Origin: Candidatus Microgenomates bacterium
GTDB lineage: Bacteria > Patescibacteriota > Microgenomatia > UBA1406 > GWC2-37-13
Direction: 5' to 3'
NCBI GenBank assembly: GCA_023245215.1
Contig: JAHFKS010000006.1
Location: 2,004-42,020 of the forward strand
Length of the DNA: 40,017 nt
Positions within the stretch are counted from its first letter, which is position 1; the number at the start of each line of letters is the position of its first letter. Shown piece after piece: positions 13,172-20,574 of this stretch. A program made the translations under genes and the position numbers. Below the pieces are notes generated by a model. The model ran no database searches, was not told the DNA's origin, and saw only the letters and a list, made by a program, of their open reading frames with translations.

Positions 13172-13498
13172 ATGAATAAGTTAATTAAACTTTTGTTAAT
13201 TGTTTGTCTCGTCCTTATCGCTATCATTTTAGCAAAAAATCTATTTACTGAAAAAATAATATGGGAGTTCGTAGGATATCAATATAGATGGAATGAAAAT
13301 TATGTGGCAAATTCTAGTTTAGCGACGCAGCAAGAATGTGTTTCTTACGGGAATGAGTGGTTAAAGGGACAGAATTCTTCTGACGCTCTTTTTACCTGTT
13401 CAACTGGATGCAGAGATGCTGGGTTTGGAAACAGTATGGAAGTTTGTAATTTAATTTGCGAATATGAAAAAACTGGACTTGTAAAATGTCGAAAATAG
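13172..13498 (+). CDS. Small Cys-rich anchored or secreted protein (108 aa)
   Basis: Not recognised. A hydrophobic N-terminal helix (LIKLLLIVCLVLIAIILA, about 4-21) acts as signal or anchor. The exported part carries six cysteines (56, 76, 80, 92, 96, 106), which suits three disulfides. Base use is AT-richer than in flanking housekeeping genes. It begins 19 nt after tRNA-Gln with no clear promoter of its own, so it may be read through from the tRNA. Confidence 0.65.
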   Translation: MNKLIKLLLIVCLVLIAIILAKNLFTEKIIWEFVGYQYRWNENYVANSSLATQQECVSYGNEWLKGQNSSDALFTCSTGCRDAGFGNSMEVCNLICEYEKTGLVKCRK

Positions 13499-13522
13499 AG
13501 AATATCCAATTTAAATGATTCT

Positions 13523-13798
13523 ATGGTAACACACGACAAAGAATTTAAGACTGATTTAACAAAGCTTTCAGATGAAGAATTGCAAAAACGGAGATTAAGA
13601 TTTGTTGGTGGTCTATTTGATGGTGAAAAAGGAAGTAGAGATAATGTCGAAAAAGAGTCTCTTATACAAGAGATAGACATTGAAAGAGAAATGCGTTTAA
13701 AGAAAAACACAGAGAGAAGAAGTAATATTGCATTGTTAATCTCAGTGGTTTCACTTTTTATATCGATTATCGCTTTAATTATAAAATATTGGTTATAA
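13523..13798 (+). CDS. Hypothetical tail-anchored membrane protein (91 aa)
   Basis: Not recognised. The first 67 residues are charged and helical (LSDEELQKRRLRFVGGLFDGEKGS, then a stretch rich in Glu/Lys/Arg). One C-terminal membrane helix follows, about 69-89 (IALLISVVSLFISIIALIIKYWL). The topology suggests a cytoplasmic helical domain tethered to the membrane. AT-rich like its neighbours in the block behind tRNA-Gln. No clear promoter or ribosome-binding site. Confidence 0.6.
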   Translation: MVTHDKEFKTDLTKLSDEELQKRRLRFVGGLFDGEKGSRDNVEKESLIQEIDIEREMRLKKNTERRSNIALLISVVSLFISIIALIIKYWL

Positions 13799-13807
13799 GA
13801 ATAAGTA

Positions 13808-13833
13808 GGGCCTAGACCGACACGCTCAGCAAA
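13808..13833 (+). repeat. 26-bp direct repeat, copy 1
   Basis: Shares 23 of 26 bases with 14433-14458, including the exact core CTAGACCGACACG; all three differences are transitions. It sits between a stop codon and the RDD gene start, 25 nt before the ATG. Confidence 0.8.
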
Positions 13834-13858
13834 CTCAAAAATTTATTTCAAAAATATA

Positions 13859-14398
13859 ATGAAAAAAATAATTGATTTTTTAAATAGAGACTTAATTAAA
13901 TTTGACGTGAATTCAAACAGTAAAATAATTAAGGGTAGAGAAAAATATTCTGGATTTTTTAGACGTTTTGGAGCTACAATGGTTGATCTCGTTTTGTTCT
14001 CAGTACTAATTATTACAATGGTCAAATTTCGCTTTGCAACTTTTTCTAATTCTTTTTTTCCTTCGCTATTGTTGATCTACCCGCTTTATGGCGCTATTTT
14101 TTTAAAGATTTACGGAATGACTTTAGGAAAATACGTATTTGGTATTAAATTACGAGGGGAAAATAATATAAAAATAAATTTTTTCACTTTAATAATTCGT
14201 GAATATATATTAAAACCAATATCAATAATTCCTCTAGGTTTTGGAATAGTGAGAATGTTTTTTGATCCCCATAAACAAACATATTATGATAAAAAAATAA
14301 AAACGGAAGTCGTGATATGGAGAAATGACTGGATTAACAGTTTATTCATATTTGCTGCTATTTTCGGACTAGTCTTCGAGATTATGGGTTATTTTTAA
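13859..14398 (+). CDS. RDD-family membrane protein (179 aa)
   Basis: RDD domain: FFRRFGATMVDLVLFSVLI gives the Arg and first Asp in and before the first membrane helix, GMTLGKYVFGIKL is the typical central motif, and YYDKKIKTEVV replaces the usual DxxAxT end. Four hydrophobic helices are visible, the last (SLFIFAAIFGLVFEIMGYF) outside the core domain. RDD proteins are poorly understood; some are proposed to transport ions or solutes. It lies between two copies of a 26-bp repeat and is AT-rich, so the unit repeat-gene may have moved as a block. Confidence 0.75.
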   Translation: MKKIIDFLNRDLIKFDVNSNSKIIKGREKYSGFFRRFGATMVDLVLFSVLIITMVKFRFATFSNSFFPSLLLIYPLYGAIFLKIYGMTLGKYVFGIKLRGENNIKINFFTLIIREYILKPISIIPLGFGIVRMFFDPHKQTYYDKKIKTEVVIWRNDWINSLFIFAAIFGLVFEIMGYF

Positions 14399-14432
14399 AC
14401 CCCAAGATGATACAATGTTATAAGGACATTAA

Positions 14433-14458
14433 GGGTCTAGACCGACACGTTCAACAAA
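14433..14458 (+). repeat. 26-bp direct repeat, copy 2
   Basis: Second copy of the repeat at 13808-13833. It includes the perfect palindrome GGTCTAGACC (14434-14443), which in copy 1 has one mismatch. It ends 5 nt before the GIY-YIG gene start. Confidence 0.8.
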
Positions 14459-14463
14459 AACAT

Positions 14464-14730
14464 ATGTCATATTTCTTCTATATTCTCCGTTGTTCTGATA
14501 ATACGCTTTATTGCGGACAGACTAATGATTTGGAAAGAAGAATCCAGGAGCACAATTTTGACAAAAATAAATCGGCCAAGTATTTGAGAGGAAGAACTCC
14601 AGCAAAACTTGTCTACTCGGAAAAATATCCGACATTACAGGAAGCAATGCGGCGGGAAGCAGAAATAAAAAGATGGCCAAAAGTAAAAAAGGAAGCTTTA
14701 GTTAAAGGCAAAAAAACCTTACTTATTTGA
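14464..14730 (+). CDS. GIY-YIG nuclease-superfamily protein (88 aa)
   Basis: A single GIY-YIG domain starting MSYFFYILRCSDNTLYCGQTNDLERRIQEHN in one run, where FYIL...LYCG matches the GIY..YIG blocks; the Arg of LERRI and His of QEHN are the usual catalytic neighbours. KYLRGRTPAKLVYSE, then REAEIKRW (E) completes the YhbQ/UPF0213-like form. Such small proteins are predicted DNases of unclear role. An in-frame ATG at 14407 would add residues encoded by the 26-bp repeat, so the ATG at 14464 is preferred. Confidence 0.85.
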   Translation: MSYFFYILRCSDNTLYCGQTNDLERRIQEHNFDKNKSAKYLRGRTPAKLVYSEKYPTLQEAMRREAEIKRWPKVKKEALVKGKKTLLI

Positions 14731-14745
14731 TATAATTTTTTTCAT

Positions 14746-15594
14746 ATGAAAAAAATAGGAATTGTTGGTTTAGGAATTATGGGTAGAGGAATAGCTAACA
14801 ATTTTCTTAAACATAACTATCAGTTGTTTGTCTGGAATAGAACTAAAAAAATAACGGAAGAATTTAAAAATAAAGGAGCGGTCGTTTGCGATTCTCCTTC
14901 CGAAATAGCCCAAAAAGCTAACATAGTCTTTGAAATAACGTCTAATGATAAATCTTCAAAACAAGTTTGGACGGGTAAAAATGGAATTCTATCTGAAGCA
15001 AGAAAAGATAATGTACTTATTACTAGTGCTACTTTATCTGCCCAATGGATTGACACTCTAATATCTTTATGTAAAAAAGAAAATTTAAACTTCATGGACA
15101 TTGCCTTAACTGGTGGCAGAATTGGAGCAGAAACTGGTAATTTAATTCTTCTTTGTGGTGGAAAAGAATCAGCCCTTAAAGAACTAACTGTAGTTTTGCA
15201 AGCAATTTCAAAAAAAATTTACTATTTTGGACCAGTTGGTCATGGTATGAAATATAAATTAATTCTTAATTTCTTACAGGCAGTTCACGTTGTTGGTTTC
15301 GGACAGGCAATGAAAATTGCAAAAACTTATAATATGGATTTGAAAAAAGTCAGCGAAGCGCTAGTTGATAGACCAGGAGGAATAATTACGCAAATAGCCC
15401 AAAAAGCTTATTTCCAAAATCCTCCACCTATGACTTTTTCAATAGAAAATATTACTAAAGATTTAACATATGCAAAAAAATTAGCTAAAGCATTGGATCT
15501 TGGACTACTAGATAAAACGCTTACTCTATATAAAAAAGCCGTAAAAAAGAACATGTCTCAGCAAGATTGGACCGCCATCAATGAGATAATTTGA
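14746..15594 (+). CDS. NAD(P)-dependent 3-hydroxyacid dehydrogenase-family oxidoreductase
   Basis: 282 residues. The Rossmann start IGIVGLGIMGRGIANN and WNRT give the dinucleotide site; the Arg after Asn favours NADP. DIALTGGRIGAETGNL matches the family motif DAPVSGG...A..G.L. GHGMKYKLILNFL holds the catalytic Lys and following Asn of beta-hydroxyacid dehydrogenases. The C-terminal helical domain is complete. Substrates in the family include 3-hydroxyisobutyrate, tartronate semialdehyde, glyoxylate and imines; this one is undetermined. TATAAT (14731-14736) ends 9 nt before the ATG. The 3' end contains the right copy of the 13-bp repeat found at tRNA-Gln. Confidence 0.85.
   Translation: MKKIGIVGLGIMGRGIANNFLKHNYQLFVWNRTKKITEEFKNKGAVVCDSPSEIAQKANIVFEITSNDKSSKQVWTGKNGILSEARKDNVLITSATLSAQWIDTLISLCKKENLNFMDIALTGGRIGAETGNLILLCGGKESALKELTVVLQAISKKIYYFGPVGHGMKYKLILNFLQAVHVVGFGQAMKIAKTYNMDLKKVSEALVDRPGGIITQIAQKAYFQNPPPMTFSIENITKDLTYAKKLAKALDLGLLDKTLTLYKKAVKKNMSQQDWTAINEII
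15560..15572 (+). repeat. Right copy of the 13-bp direct repeat
   Basis: AGCAAGATTGGAC, identical to 13151-13163 at the tRNA-Gln 3' end. It lies inside the last codons of the dehydrogenase gene, close to where base composition returns to the window average. Confidence 0.4.
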
Positions 15595-15600
15595 AGATAA

Positions 15601-15762
15601 CTAAACTTTAATTTTTCTTTTCTTGATCTCTCCAAGCATCTTTCCGTCCAAAGGTCTACAAGAACAGTTTTTTGCATGGGCGACGTGCCAGACGACTCTC
15701 TGGTCCATTGTCGGACACCTGGGCATTTTGTTGGTCCGGTGCCAATCCGCATTGATTTTCAT
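15601..15762 (-). CDS. Small His/Cys-containing protein (53 aa)
   Basis: ORF from ATG 15762 to TAG 15603-15601. It reads MKINADWHRTNKMP at the start, then WHVAHAKNCSCRP. The spaced H8, H26, H29, C33 and C35 could bind a metal. The pattern W-H-R-x-N-K-M-P plus N-C-x-C-R-P matches my memory of a short conserved hypothetical family in uncultured bacteria, but I cannot name it. TAAAAT (15776-15771) ends 8 nt before the ATG, in keeping with the leaderless pattern here. It fills most of a 279-bp gap. A different-frame ORF covering this stretch lacks any such features. Confidence 0.65.
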   Translation of the reverse strand: MKINADWHRTNKMPRCPTMDQRVVWHVAHAKNCSCRPLDGKMLGEIKKRKIKV

Positions 15763-15858
15763 ATCTAAGTATTTTATTACTGTCTAAAAAGCGTTTCAAA
15801 TATTACTTTTTGACTATAAGTTGAAATCAATACATGCAAGTTTTTTAAAATAAAATCT

Positions 15859-15867
15859 TGATATAAT
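15859..15867 (+). promoter_or_regulatory. Extended -10 promoter of the cyclophilin gene
   Basis: TGATATAAT fits TGnTATAAT and ends 6 nt before the ATG at 15874; leaderless transcript predicted. Confidence 0.7.
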
Positions 15868-15873
15868 TTTAGA

Positions 15874-16482
15874 ATGATAAAAAAATTATTACTTTATTTG
15901 TTTGTCGTTATCGCAGCGGTGGTTTTTTATGTTATTATTACTAATCCAGAAGTAAAAACACCAAAAACTATGAAAGACAAATACCCGTTTCCACTAATCG
16001 ACAGCAAAAAACAATATACCGCTACTCTCAATACCTCCGAAGGAAAAATTACCGTTGAACTCTATGCCGACAAAACGCCGGTGACGGTGAGCAACTTCGT
16101 CGCCCTGGCCAAAAAAAACTTTTATAACAACACTATATTCCACCGCGTCATCAAAGGATTTATGATCCAGGGGGGCGACCCCATCGGCAACGGCACAGGA
16201 GGACCAGGATACAAATTCAACGACGAACAGTTTAGCGGTGAATACACCAGAGGAACAATCGCCATGGCCAACTCGGGCCCCAACACTAACGGCAGCCAGT
16301 TTTTCATCATGCACCAGGCGGTTTCTCTCCCGAAAAATTATGTCATCTTCGGACAGGTCGCGGACGGCATGGATGTGGTTGATAAAATTGCTAATGCGCC
16401 TGTAAAACCTTCGGCTTCCGGGGAAAATTCGACTCCGGTGACGCCGGTTGTCGTCAAATCAGTCTCCATATCAGAAAAATAA
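15874..16482 (+). CDS. Membrane-anchored cyclophilin-type peptidyl-prolyl cis-trans isomerase
   Basis: 202 residues. An N-terminal helix (LLLYLFVVIAAVVFYVII, about 5-22) anchors it outside the membrane. The cyclophilin domain (about 48-200) has VTVSNFVALAKKNFY, FHRVIKGFMIQGGDP and MANSGPNTNGSQFFI, including the catalytic Arg of FHR and the FMIQGGD and NGSQFFI substrate-pocket residues. The later Trp common in eukaryotic forms is absent, as in many bacterial ones. It should speed proline isomerisation in exported proteins. It has its own promoter; the next gene begins 43 nt downstream with its own -10. Confidence 0.93.
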   Translation: MIKKLLLYLFVVIAAVVFYVIITNPEVKTPKTMKDKYPFPLIDSKKQYTATLNTSEGKITVELYADKTPVTVSNFVALAKKNFYNNTIFHRVIKGFMIQGGDPIGNGTGGPGYKFNDEQFSGEYTRGTIAMANSGPNTNGSQFFIMHQAVSLPKNYVIFGQVADGMDVVDKIANAPVKPSASGENSTPVTPVVVKSVSISEK

Positions 16483-16500
16483 TCCGCTATAATCTAACTA

Positions 16501-16518
16501 ATACAATTTTTGTATAGA
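16501..16518 (+). promoter_or_regulatory. -10 and overlapping inverted repeat before the iron permease gene
   Basis: ATACAA (16501-16506) and TTGTAT (16510-16515) form a perfect 6-bp inverted repeat with a 3-bp gap. It overlaps TATAGA (16513-16518), a -10 box that ends 7 nt before the ATG at 16526. A repressor bound here would block the promoter. Confidence 0.5.
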
Positions 16519-16525
16519 TTAACTA

Positions 16526-17359
16526 ATGATCAGCACTACAATCATTTCCTTCCGAGAGTTTTTGGAGGCTTTTCTGATTGTCGGTGTTTTCCTGGGAATT
16601 TCAAAAAAACTCAAAATAAAAAAAGAAATAGAAATTGGAGTTGCCGCTCTTGTAGGAATATTGACATCTCTTCTTCTTTCAACAATAGTATACAGTTTCG
16701 GTGACCAAGCTCGAAGCGTTTTGAATGAAAAAAATGCCGAACTTCTCGAAGGATATCTTATGATTTTTTCGGGATTTTTTTTGGCCTATGTGATTTTTTC
16801 ACTACACAACATCTTAAGGAGAAATCAGGGAGGCGATATAATTTTCAGCCATGAGAAACTGCGCGCCCACTCGTTTGATTTTTCCCTTTTTTCGACGATA
16901 ACATTCCTGGTTTTCAGGGAAGGTTTTGAAATAGCTCTGTTTACAGCTTCGTCTTCCCTATTTTCCGCATTTATGCAGAATTTTATCGGTTTAATTGCCG
17001 GTTTTATCGGTGCATCAATTTTGGGTGTCGCCACTTTTGCAGCCTATGTAAAATTTCCCATAGCAAAAGTCTTCAAAACCACCGAATACCTGATAATTCT
17101 TCTCGGAGCTTCCCTTGTCCAAAACGGCTTGACCGAAATTCTGGAACATGGAATGAATATAGAGCTTGGAAAAATACTTTCTCTACCGCTGAAATTTCTG
17201 CCGGAAAAATCAACTGTTGCCGGCCATTTTATCAACAGTTTTTTCGGCATCGACCGCGAGTTTAGTCTTTCCAGACTTGTTATTATGTTAATATATGTAT
17301 TGATAATCTATTTGATATTCTTTAAAAATAGAAGACTGAAAAATGAAAAAACTGTTTAA
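16526..17359 (+). CDS. FTR1-family iron permease
   Basis: 277 residues with about seven membrane helices. Both REXXE iron-binding motifs are present: FREFLEAFLIVGVFLG at residues 9-24 and FREGFEIALFTASS in the fourth helix. FTR1/EfeU proteins move ferric iron across the membrane after oxidation of Fe2+. No EfeO/EfeB or multicopper oxidase is in the window, so its partner is unknown; the following membrane protein overlaps it by 17 bp and may be that partner. A possible operator overlaps the -10. Confidence 0.88.
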   Translation: MISTTIISFREFLEAFLIVGVFLGISKKLKIKKEIEIGVAALVGILTSLLLSTIVYSFGDQARSVLNEKNAELLEGYLMIFSGFFLAYVIFSLHNILRRNQGGDIIFSHEKLRAHSFDFSLFSTITFLVFREGFEIALFTASSSLFSAFMQNFIGLIAGFIGASILGVATFAAYVKFPIAKVFKTTEYLIILLGASLVQNGLTEILEHGMNIELGKILSLPLKFLPEKSTVAGHFINSFFGIDREFSLSRLVIMLIYVLIIYLIFFKNRRLKNEKTV

Positions 17360-17894
17360 AACAATTAAAGAAATCTTTCCAACCTGGCTGATGACGTTTT
17401 TTTTAACGACGGCTATTTTTTTTACAATCTATGCCTCTATGCAGCAGGTTCTCCGCCAGACAACCTACGACCCACAGATAGAACTGGCACAGGACCTTGC
17501 CAATAATCTTAATAACGGAGTCAAGCTTCCCACCTTCAAGGGATATTTGGATATGGACAAAACCCTGGCAACATTTTTAATCGTATACAATTTTCAGGGA
17601 AAGCCTTTGGCTGCCAACGTCAGGCTTGACAGCAAAATCCCGTCGCCTCCATACGGAGTTTTTCAAAATGCAGAGAACTCAAAAGAAAACAGATTAACCT
17701 GGCAACCGAAACCAGGAGTGAGGATTGCTTCTATTGTCAAACCTTTCGGAAAAAAAACCGGCTACATTTTGGTCGGCCGCTCTCTAAAGGAAACAGAAAA
17801 TAGAATTGAAAGAATCGGTTTCCTCATTTTTCTCGCATGGGCCGTTACCTCTATAGCCGGATTCTTTCTATTGACCCTGTGGCATATTCCTTAA
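17343..17894 (+). CDS. Two-helix membrane protein with an exported sensor-like domain (183 aa)
   Basis: Not assigned to a family. A helix near the N-terminus (LMTFFLTTAIFFTIYASM, about 16-33), about 120 exported residues, and a second helix at the end (IGFLIFLAWAVTSIAGFFLLTLW) give the plan of a histidine kinase sensor region cut off after its second helix. The exported part includes FKGYLDMDKTLATFLIVYNFQGKPLA. It overlaps the FTR1 gene by 17 bp, so the two are co-translated. No kinase domain follows. Its last 27 bp overlap the convergent minus-strand gene. Confidence 0.65.
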   Translation: MKKLFKTIKEIFPTWLMTFFLTTAIFFTIYASMQQVLRQTTYDPQIELAQDLANNLNNGVKLPTFKGYLDMDKTLATFLIVYNFQGKPLAANVRLDSKIPSPPYGVFQNAENSKENRLTWQPKPGVRIASIVKPFGKKTGYILVGRSLKETENRIERIGFLIFLAWAVTSIAGFFLLTLWHIP

Positions 17895-18305
17895 AACCGG
17901 ATTGACCTGGACGTTCTGAGCTGTCACGGTTCCGTCGGGATTTTCCGTACCGAAAACCGCCACTTTCACACCGGTTTTTAATTCGCTTTTATTGACTGTT
18001 TCCGCCTTATTTATTTGAGTCTTGTCAGACAAGATTACGATTTTGCTGCTTCCGTCCTGGAGCTTAACCGTAATTGACTTATCGTCGGCTGAAATAATAT
18101 CACCGTTGACAGGTCTAAATCCTCCGCTGTTATTTACTCTTGTCCCTTGGCCATTTCTGACAAACTGTCCGTTTCCAGATTGACCGCTGCCAAACTGTCC
18201 GGAAAAATTACCCCGTTGGCTCTGCTGATATTTCATTCCACCATAAAAACCTATTCCTCCAACAATTAAAGCGATAACGATTGTTAATAAGTAATTATTT
18301 TTCAT
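17868..18305 (-). CDS. Anchored Gly/Gln-rich protein with a small C-terminal beta domain (145 aa)
   Basis: An N-terminal helix (YLLTIVIALIVGGIGFYGGM) is followed by a low-complexity linker rich in Gly, Gln, Ser and Asn (about 28-62). The C-terminal part, GDIISADDKSITVKLQDGSSKIV, then TGVKVAVFGTENPDGTVTAQNVQV, resembles the DUF5666-like OB/beta domain found on bacterial surfaces. ATG overlaps the upstream hydrolase stop as ATGA, so it is the last gene of the long RR-to-hydrolase operon. Function unknown. Confidence 0.7.
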   Translation of the reverse strand: MKNNYLLTIVIALIVGGIGFYGGMKYQQSQRGNFSGQFGSGQSGNGQFVRNGQGTRVNNSGGFRPVNGDIISADDKSITVKLQDGSSKIVILSDKTQINKAETVNKSELKTGVKVAVFGTENPDGTVTAQNVQVNPVLRNMPQGQ

Positions 18306-19339
18306 TTACTTTCACCGCCCTTCAAATATTTATCAAAAAATTGTAATGACCTTTCCATAGCCAAATTGAATCCTTGGGAAATATTATGATCGGCTCCGGG
18401 ATAAGTATAGAGTTCAACTTTTTTATTCATGCTTTTCAGTTTTTCAAAAAGAGACTGAGAAAATGCCAATGGCACTTCTTCGTCTGATTCTCCATGATGA
18501 AGCTGAATTGGAGCTGTAATATCTTTTAGAAAATAGGTTGGATCGATTGCATTCCAAAAAACCGGGTTTGTTTTTGGTGCGCCGAACTGCTTAGTTAAAT
18601 TTTGTCGATAGCGGTTACGAAGAGCCATTTCTGTCGGTCCAGGCCGGAAAGGCACACGTCTTTGCCAGTTGTTTAGTAAATCGTCATAAGAACCGACCAC
18701 TCCTCCCCAAATCACCGCCGCTTTTATGTCGTTTGGCTTAACCGTTAGATCTCTTAAGGTAATATTTCCTCCCATTGAATGCCCCCACATTCCGATTTTA
18801 TTCGGGTCGGCATCTTTGAATTTTTTTATCGATGAAACAGCATTCAAAATATCTACCGCATAAGCCGGAGAATAGTAGGCGCCTTCTGGCTGGCCTTCAG
18901 ACTGGCCGTTCCCGCGGTAGTTTGACTTTAATACAATATATCCATTCATCGCAAAATAGTCGACATAGGCAATATATCTTTCTGTAGGGCTGTATTGGTC
19001 TGGCGGTATATGGCCATGGTTAAAAATTATCGCCGGCCAGCCGTTTTTTGGTTTTTCTCCGCTCGGGACTGTCAAAAGTCCGTAAATTTTCAGTCCTTCT
19101 GAAAGATAAGAAATAATATAGCGTTTGTAGTTAGATCCCGGATCCAGAGTTTCTTCGATTTTAATATCGCTGCCCGGAAATTTTTCCGTCCTCATCAATT
19201 CTACTGAAAGCGGATTTGTATTTATGTTTTTTTTCTTAACTTCAAGTGTCTGCTTTTTTACGTCGCTTTTATTCTTTAACAAAAAAATTCCCGATGCCAT
19301 CAATAAAACTAAAAGCAATATAAAAAAAATATTTTTCAT
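18302..19339 (-). CDS. Membrane-anchored alpha/beta hydrolase, S9-peptidase/acyl-hydrolase-like
   Basis: About 345 residues. An N-terminal anchor (IFFILLLVLLMASGIFLL) is followed by an alpha/beta-hydrolase domain: the oxyanion stretch FNHGHIPPD, the nucleophile elbow GMWGHSMGGN, the acid region HHGESDEEVP and the catalytic His in GADHNIS. The prolyl oligopeptidase-like layout (SYLSEGLKIYGLLTVPSG before the core) suits a secreted peptidase or esterase. It sits directly after a MacB-like permease whose stop overlaps an upstream in-frame ATG at 19351; which ATG is used is unsure. It may act on the transported compound. Confidence 0.85.
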   Translation of the reverse strand: MKNIFFILLLVLLMASGIFLLKNKSDVKKQTLEVKKKNINTNPLSVELMRTEKFPGSDIKIEETLDPGSNYKRYIISYLSEGLKIYGLLTVPSGEKPKNGWPAIIFNHGHIPPDQYSPTERYIAYVDYFAMNGYIVLKSNYRGNGQSEGQPEGAYYSPAYAVDILNAVSSIKKFKDADPNKIGMWGHSMGGNITLRDLTVKPNDIKAAVIWGGVVGSYDDLLNNWQRRVPFRPGPTEMALRNRYRQNLTKQFGAPKTNPVFWNAIDPTYFLKDITAPIQLHHGESDEEVPLAFSQSLFEKLKSMNKKVELYTYPGADHNISQGFNLAMERSLQFFDKYLKGGESK

Positions 19340-19343
19340 AGGA

Positions 19344-20573
19344 TTATTCATACCTCAACGCTTCAATAGGCTGAAGATTAGAGGCTTTCTGAGCCGGATA
19401 CCAACCAAATAAAATCCCAATGGCTCCGGAAACGCCGATCGCCAATAAAATAGCAGAAGATGAAATCGTAAAAGGCAGAGTCATTACCTGAGCCAAAATA
19501 TAAGAAATTAATATTCCTATAATCATCCCGATAATCCCCCCGGCGAAAGTCAGTATTATCGCTTCAATCAAAAACTGGGTGATAATAGTTTTTCTCTTGG
19601 CTCCGAGCGCCTTTCTCAAACCGATTTCTCTGGTCCTTTCTGTCACCGTCACGAGCATTATATTCATAATTCCAATTCCTCCAACCAATAATGAAATGGC
19701 GGCAATTCCTCCCAAAAGTGCAGTGAAAGTCCCCGTCACCTGGGAAGCCGTGTTCAAAATGTCACTCTGGGAAAGAATGGAAAAATCCGCCTGAGTGGCG
19801 TCACTGATTTTATGACGCTCAAGTAAAAAATATCCGATTTCGTTTTGGGCGTCAGTCATGACGTCGGCTGACTTGGCTTCAACGGCTACTGACGACAAAT
19901 AACTAACTCCATATAGCTGTTTCATCGCCGTTAATAAAGGTACATAGACAATATCATCCTGGTTTTGAAAACCTGACCCGCCTTTTGCTACAGTCACTCC
20001 GATGACTTTTAGCTGCTGACCTCCAACTCTAATCATCTGGCCTATCGGATTGGCATTATCACCAAAAAGATCGCTGACCACCTGCGGGCCCAATACCGCT
20101 ACCTTTCTCATACTGTCGACGTCGTTTTGGCTGATAAAAACACCGCTCGCCAGATTGACTTTTCTTATATCTGCATATGCCGGATAGACGCCGACAACCT
20201 GGGTATTGGTATTATTTCTCCCGGCTGTTATCTGACTTCTCCTCTGTAGTTCGGGTGACAGTTTGTTGATTGTTGTAATTTTCGGAGTTGATTCTATAGC
20301 TTTGGCGTCATCGAGGGTTAAAGTCGTGCCGCCGCCAAAAGCTCCCCTCACTCCTCCTTCTGACCGCTGGTTTGAAGGCTGGATGGTCAGGAGATTACTC
20401 CCCAGGGATTCAATGTTATTTTCTATTGATTTTTGGCTGGCTTGACCGAGAGATATCAAAGCAATGACGCTTCCTATCCCAATGACTATTCCGAGAATCG
20501 CCAAACCGGTTCTCATCTTATTCAAAGTCAAAGTCCCCAGACTTTCAAAAAATGTTTCTATCAAATCTTGCAT
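19344..20573 (-). CDS. MacB-like ABC transporter permease (FtsX domain)
   Basis: 409 residues. An N-terminal membrane helix (GLAILGIVIGIGSVIALISL), a periplasmic-type MacB_PCD domain of about 220 residues, and three C-terminal helices forming the FtsX domain (ITVTERTREIGLRKALGAKRKTI between helices). In didermic bacteria MacB exports peptides and macrolides with MacA. Here, in a presumed single-membrane CPR cell, it would work with the adaptor encoded two genes upstream. Its ATPase gene lies 1 nt upstream; together they form a single exporter. Confidence 0.9.
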   Translation of the reverse strand: MQDLIETFFESLGTLTLNKMRTGLAILGIVIGIGSVIALISLGQASQKSIENNIESLGSNLLTIQPSNQRSEGGVRGAFGGGTTLTLDDAKAIESTPKITTINKLSPELQRRSQITAGRNNTNTQVVGVYPAYADIRKVNLASGVFISQNDVDSMRKVAVLGPQVVSDLFGDNANPIGQMIRVGGQQLKVIGVTVAKGGSGFQNQDDIVYVPLLTAMKQLYGVSYLSSVAVEAKSADVMTDAQNEIGYFLLERHKISDATQADFSILSQSDILNTASQVTGTFTALLGGIAAISLLVGGIGIMNIMLVTVTERTREIGLRKALGAKRKTIITQFLIEAIILTFAGGIIGMIIGILISYILAQVMTLPFTISSSAILLAIGVSGAIGILFGWYPAQKASNLQPIEALRYE

Positions 20574-20574
20574 A

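Noticed and set aside
13808-14458. CRISPR array or integron attC sites
   Set aside because: Only two repeat copies are present, 625 bp apart with a gene between them. They lack the R'/R'' core sites of attC, and no Cas or integrase gene is seen.
13172-15594. Prophage or plasmid insertion
   Set aside because: No integrase, portal, capsid, replication initiator or toxin-antitoxin gene is present. Base composition and a short repeat alone do not support it.
15558-15752. Minus-strand ORF of 64 codons overlapping the dehydrogenase end
   Set aside because: The 53-codon ORF in another minus frame (15601-15762) has a better start context and a patterned His/Cys sequence, and avoids overlapping the dehydrogenase gene.
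16510-16704. Overlapping plus-strand ORF of 64 codons at the FTR1 start
   Set aside because: It is an alternate frame of the FTR1 gene, which has intact REXXE motifs and a well-placed -10.
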